Origin: Atopobiaceae bacterium
GTDB taxonomy: Bacteria; Actinomycetota; Coriobacteriia; Coriobacteriales; Atopobiaceae
DNA length: 22,249 nucleotides
Reading direction: 5' to 3'
NCBI GenBank assembly: GCA_017510875.1
Contig: JAFWLX010000132.1
Span: 1-22,249, forward strand
Shown: positions 1 through 7,052 of the stretch, piece after piece
How positions within the stretch are numbered: the first letter of the stretch is position 1
Layout: the number at the start of each line of letters is the position of its first letter
The notes under the pieces: generated by a model
The model's database searches: none
Seen by the model: only the letters and a program-made list of their open reading frames with translations
What the model was told of the DNA's origin: nothing
Made by a program: the position numbers and the translations under genes

Positions 1-245
1 TCCTTGTTGACGTACAGAGCATAGTTGTCTTTGACATCTGTGGGAGTGTCCTTGGTTACCACACCATCAAGGTCGATATCCTGCCAAGGAGTACCGGTTG
101 TGTAGTCCTTGGCCTGTGAAGTCTCGGCTTGTTCGGGCTCATCAGTGGCCTGTCCACCGTTGTTTGCCGTGGACGCACAGCCAATAATCGATGCGGCCAA
201 CGCAACAGACAAGGTCGCACTCATCAGCTTTTTTATGCTCACCAT
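1..245 (-). CDS. Lipoprotein, probable M13-family metallopeptidase (5' end only)
   Basis: I translated the minus strand from the ATG at 245-243; the frame is open for 81 codons to the window edge, so only the N-terminus is present. It begins MVSIKKLMSATLSVALAASI and continues into a lipobox (ASIIGC) near residue 23, so it should be a lipid-anchored exported protein. A low-complexity linker rich in Asn, Gly, Glu and Gln follows, then TPWQDIDLDG and a stretch reading VKDNYALYVNK. That resembles the start of the mature domain of M13 (neprilysin/PepO-like) zinc endopeptidases, which usually begins with a D(D/N)(F/Y)xxxVNxxW motif. The catalytic HExxH would lie outside the window, so the family call is an inference from a short segment. 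The start is preceded by AAGG. The lipoprotein call is firm; the peptidase call is moderate. Confidence 0.6.
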   Translation of the reverse strand, partial: MVSIKKLMSATLSVALAASIIGCASTANNGGQATDEPEQAETSQAKDYTTGTPWQDIDLDGVVTKDTPTDVKDNYALYVNK

Positions 246-382
246 AACCTTGGCCCCAATATGTGCACTTAAGAAATCTCTCGCCTCATGGTAACAGAAG
301 GGCAGGTAGACCATGGTGTGGCCTTAACTAGGACATGCGTTAAACGCTCTCTTTAGGCACAACGACACCTGAGCATAACGAC

Positions 383-417
383 TGGCCCCTGGCATCCAAA
401 CGGGATGCCAGGGGCCA
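383..417 (-). terminator. Terminator hairpin after oppF
   Basis: A perfect 15-bp inverted repeat (arms 383-397 and 403-417) encloses a 5-nt loop and lies 26 nt beyond the oppF stop codon. On the minus strand it is followed only by a weakly T-rich stretch (GTCGTTATGC). It is a strong stem with a poor U-tract and probably ends the opp transcript. Confidence 0.75.
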
Positions 418-443
418 CGGCTCTTGAGCTCAGATATGCGCGC

Positions 444-1511
444 CTAGTGCACGCGATGCTTCTGCTGTACGTCGTCCTCGTCCAGGTTCAGCTGTATGGA
501 GCTTTCCTTGATGGGGTTGGGCTCAGCGTAGTGGCACGAGCAGAAATGCCCGGGCGAGATCTCGCGAAGCTGTGGGATCTCCTGCGAGCAGCGCTCCTTT
601 GCGATGGGGCAACGCGTGTGGAAGAGGCATCCACTGGGCGGATCGATGGGCGATGGAGGATCGCCCTGAAGAATGATGCGCTTGCGCGAATGCTGGATGT
701 CCGGGTCAGGAATGGGCACGGCCGAGAGCAGCGACTGCGTGTACGGGTGGCACGGCTCGGCGTAGAGCGACTTCCAGTCCGAGTACTCCATCATCGAGCC
801 AAGGTACATGACGGCCACGCGGTCCGAGATGTGCTGCACCACCGAGAGGTCGTGCGCAATAAACAGGTATGCGGTACCAAATTCCTGCTGCAGGTCGGTG
901 AGCAGGTTAAGCACCTGCGCCTGAATGGACACGTCCAGTGCCGAAACCGGCTCGTCGCAGATGATGAGCTTGGGGCGCAGCGCAAACGCACGCGCAATGC
1001 CCACGCGCTGGCGCTGGCCGCCCGAGAACTCATGCGGATAGCGGTTGATGTGCTCGGGGTTAAGGCCCACCACATCAAGCAGCTCACGCACAAAGGCTAT
1101 GCGCTTGTCGGCGTTAGGCATCACACCGTGGATGATTAGCGGCTCGGAGACAATCTCGCCAATGGTCATGCGCGGGTTGAGCGAGGCGTACGGATCCTGG
1201 AAGATGAACTGCATGTCGCGGCGCAGGGCCTTGAGCTCCTTCTTGCTCATCTTGCCCACGTCCTTGCCCTCAAACTCAACAAGGCCCGAGGTGGGCTCGG
1301 TAAGGCGCATGATGCAGCGACCGGTGGTAGACTTGCCGCATCCCGACTCGCCTACCAGGCCAAAGGTCTCACCAGGCATGATGTCAAACGAGACGTCGTT
1401 GACGGCATGGACCTTCTTGGCATTCTTCATGCGGCTGGCAATGAGGCCGCTCTCAACAGGGAACTCCTTGCACAGGTGCTCAACATGAAGCAGGGGCTTT
1501 ACGTCTGCCAT
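444..1511 (-). CDS. oppF: Oligopeptide ABC transporter, ATP-binding protein OppF
   Basis: Cytoplasmic ATPase subunit of a peptide importer, 355 residues, a normal length for OppF/DppF. Walker A is GESGCGKST at 54-62, the Q-loop FQDP is at 104-107, the signature FSGGQRQ starts at 162, and Walker B LIICDEP is at 182-188, followed by the D-loop SALD and an H-loop in IAHDLS. The C-terminal oligo/dipeptide-transporter domain has HPYTQSLLSA and the Cys-rich segment CLFHTRCPIAKERC...CSCH typical of OppD/OppF; in some relatives these cysteines hold an iron-sulfur cluster. Its ATG (1511-1509) directly abuts the upstream oppD stop codon with no spacer, so translation is probably coupled. It is last in the opp operon and is followed by a strong hairpin. 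The split between Opp, Dpp and App by substrate cannot be decided from sequence. Confidence 0.95.
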   Translation of the reverse strand: MADVKPLLHVEHLCKEFPVESGLIASRMKNAKKVHAVNDVSFDIMPGETFGLVGESGCGKSTTGRCIMRLTEPTSGLVEFEGKDVGKMSKKELKALRRDMQFIFQDPYASLNPRMTIGEIVSEPLIIHGVMPNADKRIAFVRELLDVVGLNPEHINRYPHEFSGGQRQRVGIARAFALRPKLIICDEPVSALDVSIQAQVLNLLTDLQQEFGTAYLFIAHDLSVVQHISDRVAVMYLGSMMEYSDWKSLYAEPCHPYTQSLLSAVPIPDPDIQHSRKRIILQGDPPSPIDPPSGCLFHTRCPIAKERCSQEIPQLREISPGHFCSCHYAEPNPIKESSIQLNLDEDDVQQKHRVH

Positions 1512-2219
1512 TTATGCCTCGCCTCCTTCCTGCGCGGGCTTGTCGGCCGCAGCACCACCGCTACGCGAGGTCTTGGGCGCGTTCTCTGCCACAAAGGCGC
1601 CGTCGTGCGAGAAGTGGCAACGCGAGTAGTGTCCCGTCTCGGTCACATACGTGGGAGGCTGCTGCTGGCGGCAGAGGTCAGTTGCGTAGGGGCAGCGCGG
1701 CGAGAAGGCGCACCCAGCCGGCGCGTTTACCAGCGAAGGCGGGTTGCCCTTGATGGGCGTAAGCGGGCGCTTCTCGTCTATCACCGGATCGGGAATGGAG
1801 CGGGTGAGGCCCCAGGTGTACGGGTGGATAGGCGAGTAGAAAATCTCTTCGGCTGAGCCAAACTCCACGGGCTGACCGGCATACATAACCATGATCCTGT
1901 CGGCGATGTCTGCCACCACGCCAAGGTCGTGGGTGATCATGATGATGGCGTTGCCGTTCTTCTTCTGCATCTCTTGCATGAGCTCGATGATCTGCGCCTG
2001 AATGGTCACGTCGAGAGCCGTGGTGGGCTCGTCGGCAATGAGGATGTCAGGGTCGCAGGCAAGCGCCATGGCAATCATCACGCGCTGGCGCATGCCGCCC
2101 GAAAACTCGTGCGGGTAATCCTTCACGCGCTGCTCGGCGTTGGGGATGCCCACCATCTTAAGCAGCTCGATGGAGCGCTCGAGCGCCTGCTGCTTGGTGT
2201 AGCCAAGGTGCAAGATCAT
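1512..2219 (-). CDS. oppD: OppD ATPase, C-terminal part of a split gene
   Basis: This 235-residue ORF holds the second half of the OppD ATPase: signature FSGGMRQ at 39-45, Walker B ILIADEP at 59-65, D-loop TALD, H-loop His97 in ITHD, then the HPYTWGLTRS and Cys-rich oligopeptide-transporter C-terminal domain. It has no Walker A. The missing half lies immediately upstream in another frame (2216-2641), and the two ORFs overlap at ATGA. A -1 shift at the GCA-TGA junction, or one extra base there, gives a continuous OppD of about 376 residues running SEA-M-ILHLGY, which is what the family predicts. The C-terminus carries a low-complexity tail (SRSGGAAADKPAQEGGEA). Possible explanations are a real one-base deletion, a sequencing error, or two polypeptides made by stop-restart coupling. 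Start-site evidence is weak: GAGG lies only one base from the ATG. Confidence 0.85.
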   Translation of the reverse strand: MILHLGYTKQQALERSIELLKMVGIPNAEQRVKDYPHEFSGGMRQRVMIAMALACDPDILIADEPTTALDVTIQAQIIELMQEMQKKNGNAIIMITHDLGVVADIADRIMVMYAGQPVEFGSAEEIFYSPIHPYTWGLTRSIPDPVIDEKRPLTPIKGNPPSLVNAPAGCAFSPRCPYATDLCRQQQPPTYVTETGHYSRCHFSHDGAFVAENAPKTSRSGGAAADKPAQEGGEA

Positions 2220-2641
2220 GCCTCGGAAAGCTGGCGGCCAATGGTGTACACCGGGTTGAGCGAGGTCATGGGGTCCTGGAAGATCATGGCAATGTCGTTG
2301 CCACGAATGTGCTCCATCTCTTCCTCGGTCATCTTGATCAGCGAGCGACCGCGGTAGAGCACGTCTCCGCCCTCGATCTTTCCCGGAGGCATATCGATGA
2401 GGCCCATGATGGTAAGCGAGGTCACCGATTTGCCAGAGCCGGACTCGCCCACCACGCCAAGCGTCTCGCCGCGATCGAGCGTGTACGACACGCCGTTTAC
2501 GGCCTTGACCACACCGTCTTGGGTGTGAAAGAACATCTTGAGGTCATCAACCTCAAGGAGGTGGTGCCCCTCGGGCACCGGCTGGGTTTTGAGGTCAACC
2601 CAGTCGTCAGTTTTCTTCTTGCGTCCAAATCCAAACATCAT
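2216..2641 (-). CDS. oppD: OppD ATPase, N-terminal part of a split gene
   Basis: This 141-residue ORF carries the first half of an OppD-type ATPase: Walker A GESGSGKS at 65-72 and the Q-loop FQDP at 121-124, ending in YTIGRQLSEA then TGA. It lacks the signature motif, Walker B and H-loop, which are all in the adjoining ORF 1512-2219, so it cannot hydrolyse ATP alone. The N-terminus begins MMFGFGRKKK, and the ATGATG start overlaps the oppC stop by ATGA, so it is translationally coupled to oppC. OppD works as a heterodimer with OppF beneath the OppB/OppC channel. As sequenced, the importer would lack a normal OppD unless the halves reassociate or a frameshift joins them. Confidence 0.85.
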   Translation of the reverse strand: MMFGFGRKKKTDDWVDLKTQPVPEGHHLLEVDDLKMFFHTQDGVVKAVNGVSYTLDRGETLGVVGESGSGKSVTSLTIMGLIDMPPGKIEGGDVLYRGRSLIKMTEEEMEHIRGNDIAMIFQDPMTSLNPVYTIGRQLSEA

Positions 2642-3588
2642 GCGTCCTTCATCTTGACGTCGAGTGCATCACGCAGGCCATCACCAAGCAGCGTAAACGC
2701 AAGCACGGTGGTGAGAATGGCGATACCCGGCATAATCATGAGCCACGGCTGGGTGGCAAGGTAAGTCTGTCCGTCCTGAATCATGATGCCCCAGGAAGGG
2801 TCGGGCGGAATAACGCCCATGCCCAAGAACGAAAGGGCGCTCTCGGTGAGGATGGCGCCGCCGATGTTCATGGTGGCATACACCACGATGGAAGCCACCG
2901 AGTTGGGGAAGATGTGGCGCACGATGATGCGTGCGTCAGAGGCGCCCATGGCACGCGCGGCGTCCACGTAGTCGTTCTCCTTGACCGAGAGAATGGCCGA
3001 GCGGAAGACGCGGGCAATGGAGGGCCAGCCCAAAACGCCGATGGCAATGAACACGTTCTGAATGCCAGGGCCAATGACGGCTAGCATGGCAATCACAAAG
3101 AGCGTGTACGGGAAGGCCAGGAAGATGTCAGCAAAACGCATGATGAGGGTGTCCCACCAGCCACCGTTGTAAGCGGCAAGTGCACCCATGACCAAGCCGA
3201 TGAGAGTCGAGATTGCCGTGGCAAGCACGCCGACGGCCAGCGAGATGCGCGCGCCGTAGATGACGCGGCACAGCACGTCACGGCCCAGCGTGTCGGTGCC
3301 AAAGGGATGCTCGAGCGAGGGAGGCAGGCGCGACATCTGGGTCATGGTGGTGGAGTCAATCTCGGTGGGGCTGCCCAGCGTCTGCGGAACCCACAGGTCT
3401 GCGGTAAGGGCAACAATCACCATAAAGACAATCCAGCATGCGCCAATGACGGCAAGCTTGTTGCGCTTGAGGCGCTGGAACGCGTCACCCCACAGGGTAC
3501 GCGAGGGAGCCATATCAAGCTCGGTGCTCTGCTTGGCCTCGTCTATCTCTTCTTTGATTTGGTCTTTAGCCTTGTTTTTGTCAGCCAT
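2638..3588 (-). CDS. oppC: Oligopeptide ABC transporter permease OppC
   Basis: Inner channel subunit, 316 residues from the ATG at 3588-3586, which follows GGAGGA at good spacing. A longer reading frame upstream overlaps oppB and lacks such a site, so I reject it. A charged cytoplasmic N-terminus (MADKNKAKDQ) precedes the OppC_N-type segment SRTLWGDAFQRLKRNKLA and the first membrane helix at about 44-66. The family motif EHPFGTDTLGRDVL is at 93-106, then about five more hydrophobic segments. The EAA loop that contacts the ATPases is DYVDAARAMGAS at 206-217. The end, LGDGLRDALDVKMK, is typical. It follows oppB by 13 nt and its stop overlaps the oppD start. Confidence 0.95.
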   Translation of the reverse strand: MADKNKAKDQIKEEIDEAKQSTELDMAPSRTLWGDAFQRLKRNKLAVIGACWIVFMVIVALTADLWVPQTLGSPTEIDSTTMTQMSRLPPSLEHPFGTDTLGRDVLCRVIYGARISLAVGVLATAISTLIGLVMGALAAYNGGWWDTLIMRFADIFLAFPYTLFVIAMLAVIGPGIQNVFIAIGVLGWPSIARVFRSAILSVKENDYVDAARAMGASDARIIVRHIFPNSVASIVVYATMNIGGAILTESALSFLGMGVIPPDPSWGIMIQDGQTYLATQPWLMIMPGIAILTTVLAFTLLGDGLRDALDVKMKDA

Positions 3589-3601
3589 TGTTCCTCCTTC
3601 C

Positions 3602-4639
3602 CTACTCGCCCTTGGACCCGTCAAAGCGGATGCGCGGGTCGAGGAAGGCGTAGCTGATGTCCACAAGCAGGTTGATGACCATGACCACAATGACGATGAC
3701 CGTCACGCTGCCCATGACGATGGGCCAGTCGCGCTGGCTGATGGCGCGATAGGTCTCAAAGCCCACGCCCGGCCAGTTGAACACGGTCTCGGTGAGGATG
3801 GCGCCGGCCAGCATGCCGCCAAAGTCCATGCCAATGTAGGTCACCACGGGGATGAGGGCGTTCTTGAGCGCGTGACGCCAGATGACGGCGCGACGCGAGA
3901 GGCCCTTTGCGCGGGCGGTGCGAATGTAGTCCTGGTTGAGGACCTCCAGCAGCTGCGAGCGCATGATGCGCGCGGTATAGGCAGTGGAAACCGCAGCCAG
4001 CGTAAGTGCGGGCAGGATGTAGTACACCCAGTTCTCAAACTCGGCATGAGGCCCACCCACACCAGAGATGGGCAGGTAGAACGCGCCATTGGTAACGTTT
4101 TTGAGGAAGATTCCCCAGAAGAGCTGCTGCAGCATACCAAACCAGAAGGCAGGCATGGCAACCATGGTTGACGTGACAAGGGTGACACCCACGTCCCAAG
4201 CCGAATATCGCTTGATGGCCGAGATCATGCCGGCACCAATGCCCAGTATGGACTCGATGACAATGGCCACCAAGGCAAGCCTGAAGGTGTAGGGATACTT
4301 TTGGCCCAGAATGGCGGTCACGGGCTTGCCGTTTTGCTGGTACGAGCGACCCAGGTCGCCGTGAAGCAGGCCGGTGATATAGGAAATGTAACGCTTCCAC
4401 AGCGGCGTCTCGATGGTGTTGCCATTCTCGTCGAGGATGGGATTGCCATTCTCGTCGGTCTCGATAAGGTGATAGGTGGCACGAAGGTTAATCTCGGTTT
4501 GAGGATCGAGCTTCTTCTCGCCAGCAATCAGCTTGATGGGATCACCAGGAACGATATTCTGCATCGCAAACAGAATGAGCGTCACACCGAGAAACACCGG
4601 AATGAACTGAATGATTCGCTTGATGATGTACTTGATCAT
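3602..4639 (-). CDS. oppB: Oligopeptide ABC transporter permease OppB
   Basis: Channel subunit, 345 residues. It starts MIKYIIKRIIQFIPVFLGVT with a first helix at about 9-28 followed by the NIVPGDP motif, then four or five further helices. The EAA loop is in DYIRTARAKGLSRRAV (237-252), and the C-terminus ends LDPRIRFDG as usual for OppB/DppB. The ATG at 4639-4637 follows GGGGGAG. The extracytoplasmic loop after helix 1 is slightly enlarged and holds a short duplicated element, DENGN at 62-66 and again at 70-74; in DNA a 15-bp direct repeat lies at 4419-4433 and 4443-4457. The gene is separated from oppA by a hairpin terminator (4706-4746), so expression probably depends on read-through from oppA. 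Confidence 0.95.
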   Translation of the reverse strand: MIKYIIKRIIQFIPVFLGVTLILFAMQNIVPGDPIKLIAGEKKLDPQTEINLRATYHLIETDENGNPILDENGNTIETPLWKRYISYITGLLHGDLGRSYQQNGKPVTAILGQKYPYTFRLALVAIVIESILGIGAGMISAIKRYSAWDVGVTLVTSTMVAMPAFWFGMLQQLFWGIFLKNVTNGAFYLPISGVGGPHAEFENWVYYILPALTLAAVSTAYTARIMRSQLLEVLNQDYIRTARAKGLSRRAVIWRHALKNALIPVVTYIGMDFGGMLAGAILTETVFNWPGVGFETYRAISQRDWPIVMGSVTVIVIVVMVINLLVDISYAFLDPRIRFDGSKGE

Positions 4640-4705
4640 GAGTGGACTCCCCCTAAGGATGCGTCCGACAGTTGTCGCTCTTGCGAGCGTGGTTTACCTA
4701 TCGTT

Positions 4706-4746
4706 AACAAAAAGAAGGCGGGGTGCCTTTCTCTTGGCACCCCGCC
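4706..4746 (-). terminator. Intra-operon terminator between oppA and oppB
   Basis: A perfect 11-bp stem (4717-4727 with 4736-4746, 8-nt loop) lies 28 nt after the oppA stop. On the minus strand it is followed by TTCTTTTTGTT, a good U-tract. This is the classic arrangement that keeps binding-protein transcripts more abundant than those of the permease and ATPase genes. Confidence 0.85.
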
Positions 4747-4774
4747 CCATACGTACTGTCAACCGAGCCTGACA

Positions 4775-6433
4775 CTAGACAAGCTCTGCGACGGCAAACT
4801 CAGCCTTGCCCTGAGCGTCATAGAAGAAGCTGGCCAGGCGCTCGGAGCCAACGTGGTTGTGGCTATAGAACATGACCGGAATGATGGGCATGTCGGCGCC
4901 AACCATCTGGTTGATCTTGCGATAGGCAGCCTTGCGCTCCTCGTCGTCAACGATCTGACGGGCATCGTTCATTGCCTTGTCGACCTCTGCGTTGACGTAC
5001 TTGGAGTAGTTGTTCTCAGACGTGGAGAGCACGTTGGGATACAGGAAGTTGTCCATGGTGGGATAGTCGGCGATCCAGCCCAGGCGGCCGATCTGGTAGT
5101 TGCCGTCACCAAGGGCGTCGAGGTAGGCAGCCCACTCGAGGGACTCCTGCTGAACCTCGATGCCAATCTTCTCAAGGTCGCCCTGGATGATGGACATGAT
5201 GTCCTCATGGCCGCCACCAGAGTTGTAGGACAGCTTGATCTTGATGCCACGCTTGCCGTCAGAGCCAGCGGGATACTTCTCGTCGAGCATCTTGGCTGCG
5301 GCCTCGAGGTCATAGTGGCTGTTCTCCCAGGCGTTGCTGGGATCGTCGTCGATGACCTTGGGGAAGATGCAGTCGGCCGGTACGCGGGTTCCCTCAAAGA
5401 CGGTGTCGATGATGTTTTGGCGGTTGATGGCCAGGGAGATGGCATTGCGGATGACAGGGTCCTTCATGACCTCGTCCTCGCAGTTGACGCAGAGGTAGTA
5501 GATGGAGGCCTCGGCACCGGTCAGGACCTGAGCACCCGGGGTAACGGTGTAGCCGTCGTCGGACAGGCCGTACTTCTCGGAGATCTCGCTCATGCGGCCA
5601 GAGGGGATGGACGTGAAGTCGATGTTGCCAGCCTCAAACTCACGGAAGGCGGTGTCGGGATCCTTCTGGATGGAGAAGTAGATGCCATCGATGGCGGCAG
5701 GGGTGCCATAGTAGTTGTCATAGCGAACCAGGTTGATGTACTGGTCGGCAACCCACTCGCCATCAATCATGAAGGGGCCATTGTCGATGGGGGCAACCAG
5801 GAACTTCTCGGGATCGTCGAGAGCGGCCTGCGGCACAGGAACCAGAGCGGGATGTGCGCAGATGTAAGGGAAGTCGGCCATGGGGGCGGTGAGGGTCACC
5901 TTAAGAGTGTAGTCGTCAACGGCCTCGACGCCGGTGAGCTCGGTAGCCTTGCCCTCTGCCATCTCGAGGGCGCCCTTGTCGGGGTCGAGGTGGTAGCGAA
6001 TCTCGGAGGGAGTGGTCATGTTGGGATCGCAGATACGCTCCCAGCCGCGCTTGAAGGAGGCGGCGTCGACAGGGTCGCCGTTGTGGAAGGTGGCGCCCTC
6101 GACCAGGTGGAAGGTGAACTCGGTGGCGTCGTCGTTCACGTCCCAGTACTCAGCGGCCTTGGGGACGATCTCGTTGGTGTTCCAGTCGTAGTCGGTCAGA
6201 GCGTCAAACATGACGTGCTCAACCTGGGTGCCCTCGGACTCCTGCGTGTTGTAGGGGTCGATGGCGACAGGATTGTTGATGTAGAACTTGAGGACATTGG
6301 CGCTATCGGTAGCTGTGCCACCAGTGGTGGTGCCCCCATCGGTCTTCTTGCCACAACCTGCAAGCGCCGCAAGTGCGCTGGCCGCAAGGCTGCCACCTAC
6401 GAATGCGCGACGATTCATCATCATGTCCGCCAT
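4775..6433 (-). CDS. oppA: Oligopeptide ABC transporter, substrate-binding lipoprotein OppA
   Basis: Extracytoplasmic peptide-binding protein of the SBP family 5, 552 residues from the ATG at 6433-6431, which has GAGGAGG about seven bases upstream. A start 22 codons earlier is possible in frame but would spoil the signal peptide. The N-terminus MADMMMNRRAFVGG continues to a lipobox ending at Cys27 (LAGC); twin arginines at 8-9 followed by AFVGG suggest export by the Tat route and lipid anchoring. A Gly/Thr linker (31-45) leads to the binding domain with family features such as AIDPYNTQ, the LVEGATFHNGDPVDA strand near residue 125 and an N-terminal lobe with KRGWERI. It is first in the operon, followed by a terminator that should raise its level over oppBCDF. 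Peptide specificity is unknown. Confidence 0.95.
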   Translation of the reverse strand: MADMMMNRRAFVGGSLAASALAALAGCGKKTDGGTTTGGTATDSANVLKFYINNPVAIDPYNTQESEGTQVEHVMFDALTDYDWNTNEIVPKAAEYWDVNDDATEFTFHLVEGATFHNGDPVDAASFKRGWERICDPNMTTPSEIRYHLDPDKGALEMAEGKATELTGVEAVDDYTLKVTLTAPMADFPYICAHPALVPVPQAALDDPEKFLVAPIDNGPFMIDGEWVADQYINLVRYDNYYGTPAAIDGIYFSIQKDPDTAFREFEAGNIDFTSIPSGRMSEISEKYGLSDDGYTVTPGAQVLTGAEASIYYLCVNCEDEVMKDPVIRNAISLAINRQNIIDTVFEGTRVPADCIFPKVIDDDPSNAWENSHYDLEAAAKMLDEKYPAGSDGKRGIKIKLSYNSGGGHEDIMSIIQGDLEKIGIEVQQESLEWAAYLDALGDGNYQIGRLGWIADYPTMDNFLYPNVLSTSENNYSKYVNAEVDKAMNDARQIVDDEERKAAYRKINQMVGADMPIIPVMFYSHNHVGSERLASFFYDAQGKAEFAVAELV

Positions 6434-6524
6434 ACCATTCCTCCTCATAGAATGAACCTGCACCGCAGAACCAATCCTGCGATTAACCTTCAACCGCACC
6501 CCTGTTATGCATAGGAGTGCGGCA

Positions 6525-6553
6525 TTGATACACAGCGCTCTATTTTGTTACAA
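6525..6553 (-). promoter_or_regulatory. Possible oppA promoter
   Basis: On the minus strand TTGTAA (6553-6548) and TATCAA (6530-6525) are separated by 17 bp, each matching four of six consensus bases. It lies about 90 nt upstream of the oppA ATG. This is a pattern match only. Confidence 0.35.
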
Positions 6554-6568
6554 CCTCATGTCCATTGC

Positions 6569-6616
6569 AAGAACAAAAGTGCTGCTGGTCCAAATGCGCT
6601 TGTGAACGGACAGCAG
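6569..6616 (-). terminator. Possible terminator after secG
   Basis: Arms 6582-6591 and 6608-6616 form a roughly 9-bp stem with one bulged G and a 16-nt loop. On the minus strand it is followed by CACTTTTGTTCTT. It lies 26 nt after the secG stop. The loop is large, so the call is tentative. Confidence 0.4.
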
Positions 6617-6641
6617 CCTGCACTTGCAAAGACCTGGCAAA

Positions 6642-6893
6642 CTATCCAATAACCCCCAATGGGAAAGTGAGTGCCATGATGCAGATGCTCAGCCCAAAGA
6701 TGATGCCTGAAATAACGGTCAGACGGTCGAGGTTCTTTTCCCACACGCCCGAGCCAGCGGCAGAGTTGTACATGGAAGAGGCGATCATGTCAGAGACGCC
6801 GGTGCCCTTGCCGGAGTGCATAAGCACAAGCAGGACGGTGATGATGCCGGAGACAAACATAAGAACGAGCAAGAAGATGTTAAGCGCAGACAC
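6642..6893 (-). CDS. secG: Preprotein translocase subunit SecG
   Basis: Small membrane subunit of the SecYEG channel, 83 residues, a usual SecG length. I start it at the GTG at 6893-6891 because AAGGAGC sits at ideal spacing; a TTG seven codons upstream has no such site and would place the ribosome-binding sequence inside the gene. Two hydrophobic helices (about 4-25 and 58-78) flank the conserved cytoplasmic loop VLLVLMHSGKGTGVSD with the Gly/Ser-rich continuation, the family hallmark. It stands alone on the minus strand, divergent from the PrsW-like gene and upstream of oppA, and seems to be a single-gene unit. Confidence 0.92.
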   Translation of the reverse strand: MSALNIFLLVLMFVSGIITVLLVLMHSGKGTGVSDMIASSMYNSAAGSGVWEKNLDRLTVISGIIFGLSICIMALTFPLGVIG

Positions 6894-6983
6894 AAAAAGC
6901 TCCTTGTGATGCAAGAGACAGATACAAGCGGCTAGGTTAGCACATAATGGCGCGTGCTGTGTGGAGAACAGATGGCACCCAGC

Positions 6984-7014
6984 TTGGGATGGGCATGGCC
7001 CTGCGTCGTATAAT
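6984..7014 (+). promoter_or_regulatory. Promoter of the PrsW-like/acyltransferase-like unit
   Basis: A perfect TATAAT (7009-7014) is preceded by TTGGGA (6984-6989) with a 19-bp spacer. The predicted start of transcription leaves a leader of about 30 nt before the ATG at 7053. Confidence 0.55.
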
Positions 7015-7052
7015 CAAGCAGTCGGCTTTACGAAAAACGGAAAGGTGCGCCT

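Noticed and set aside
405..1139. A 244-codon plus-strand open frame
   Set aside because: It is antisense to oppF, starts inside the terminator hairpin, and shows no motif.
2638..3690. OppC start at 3690
   Set aside because: The extra 34 residues overlap oppB and are not hydrophobic or conserved in type; GGAGGA before the ATG at 3588 decides the start.
4301..6514. A 737-codon plus-strand open frame
   Set aside because: It is antisense to oppB and oppA, which have clear family motifs, ribosome sites and signal peptide. The frame is open because of GC-rich codon bias.
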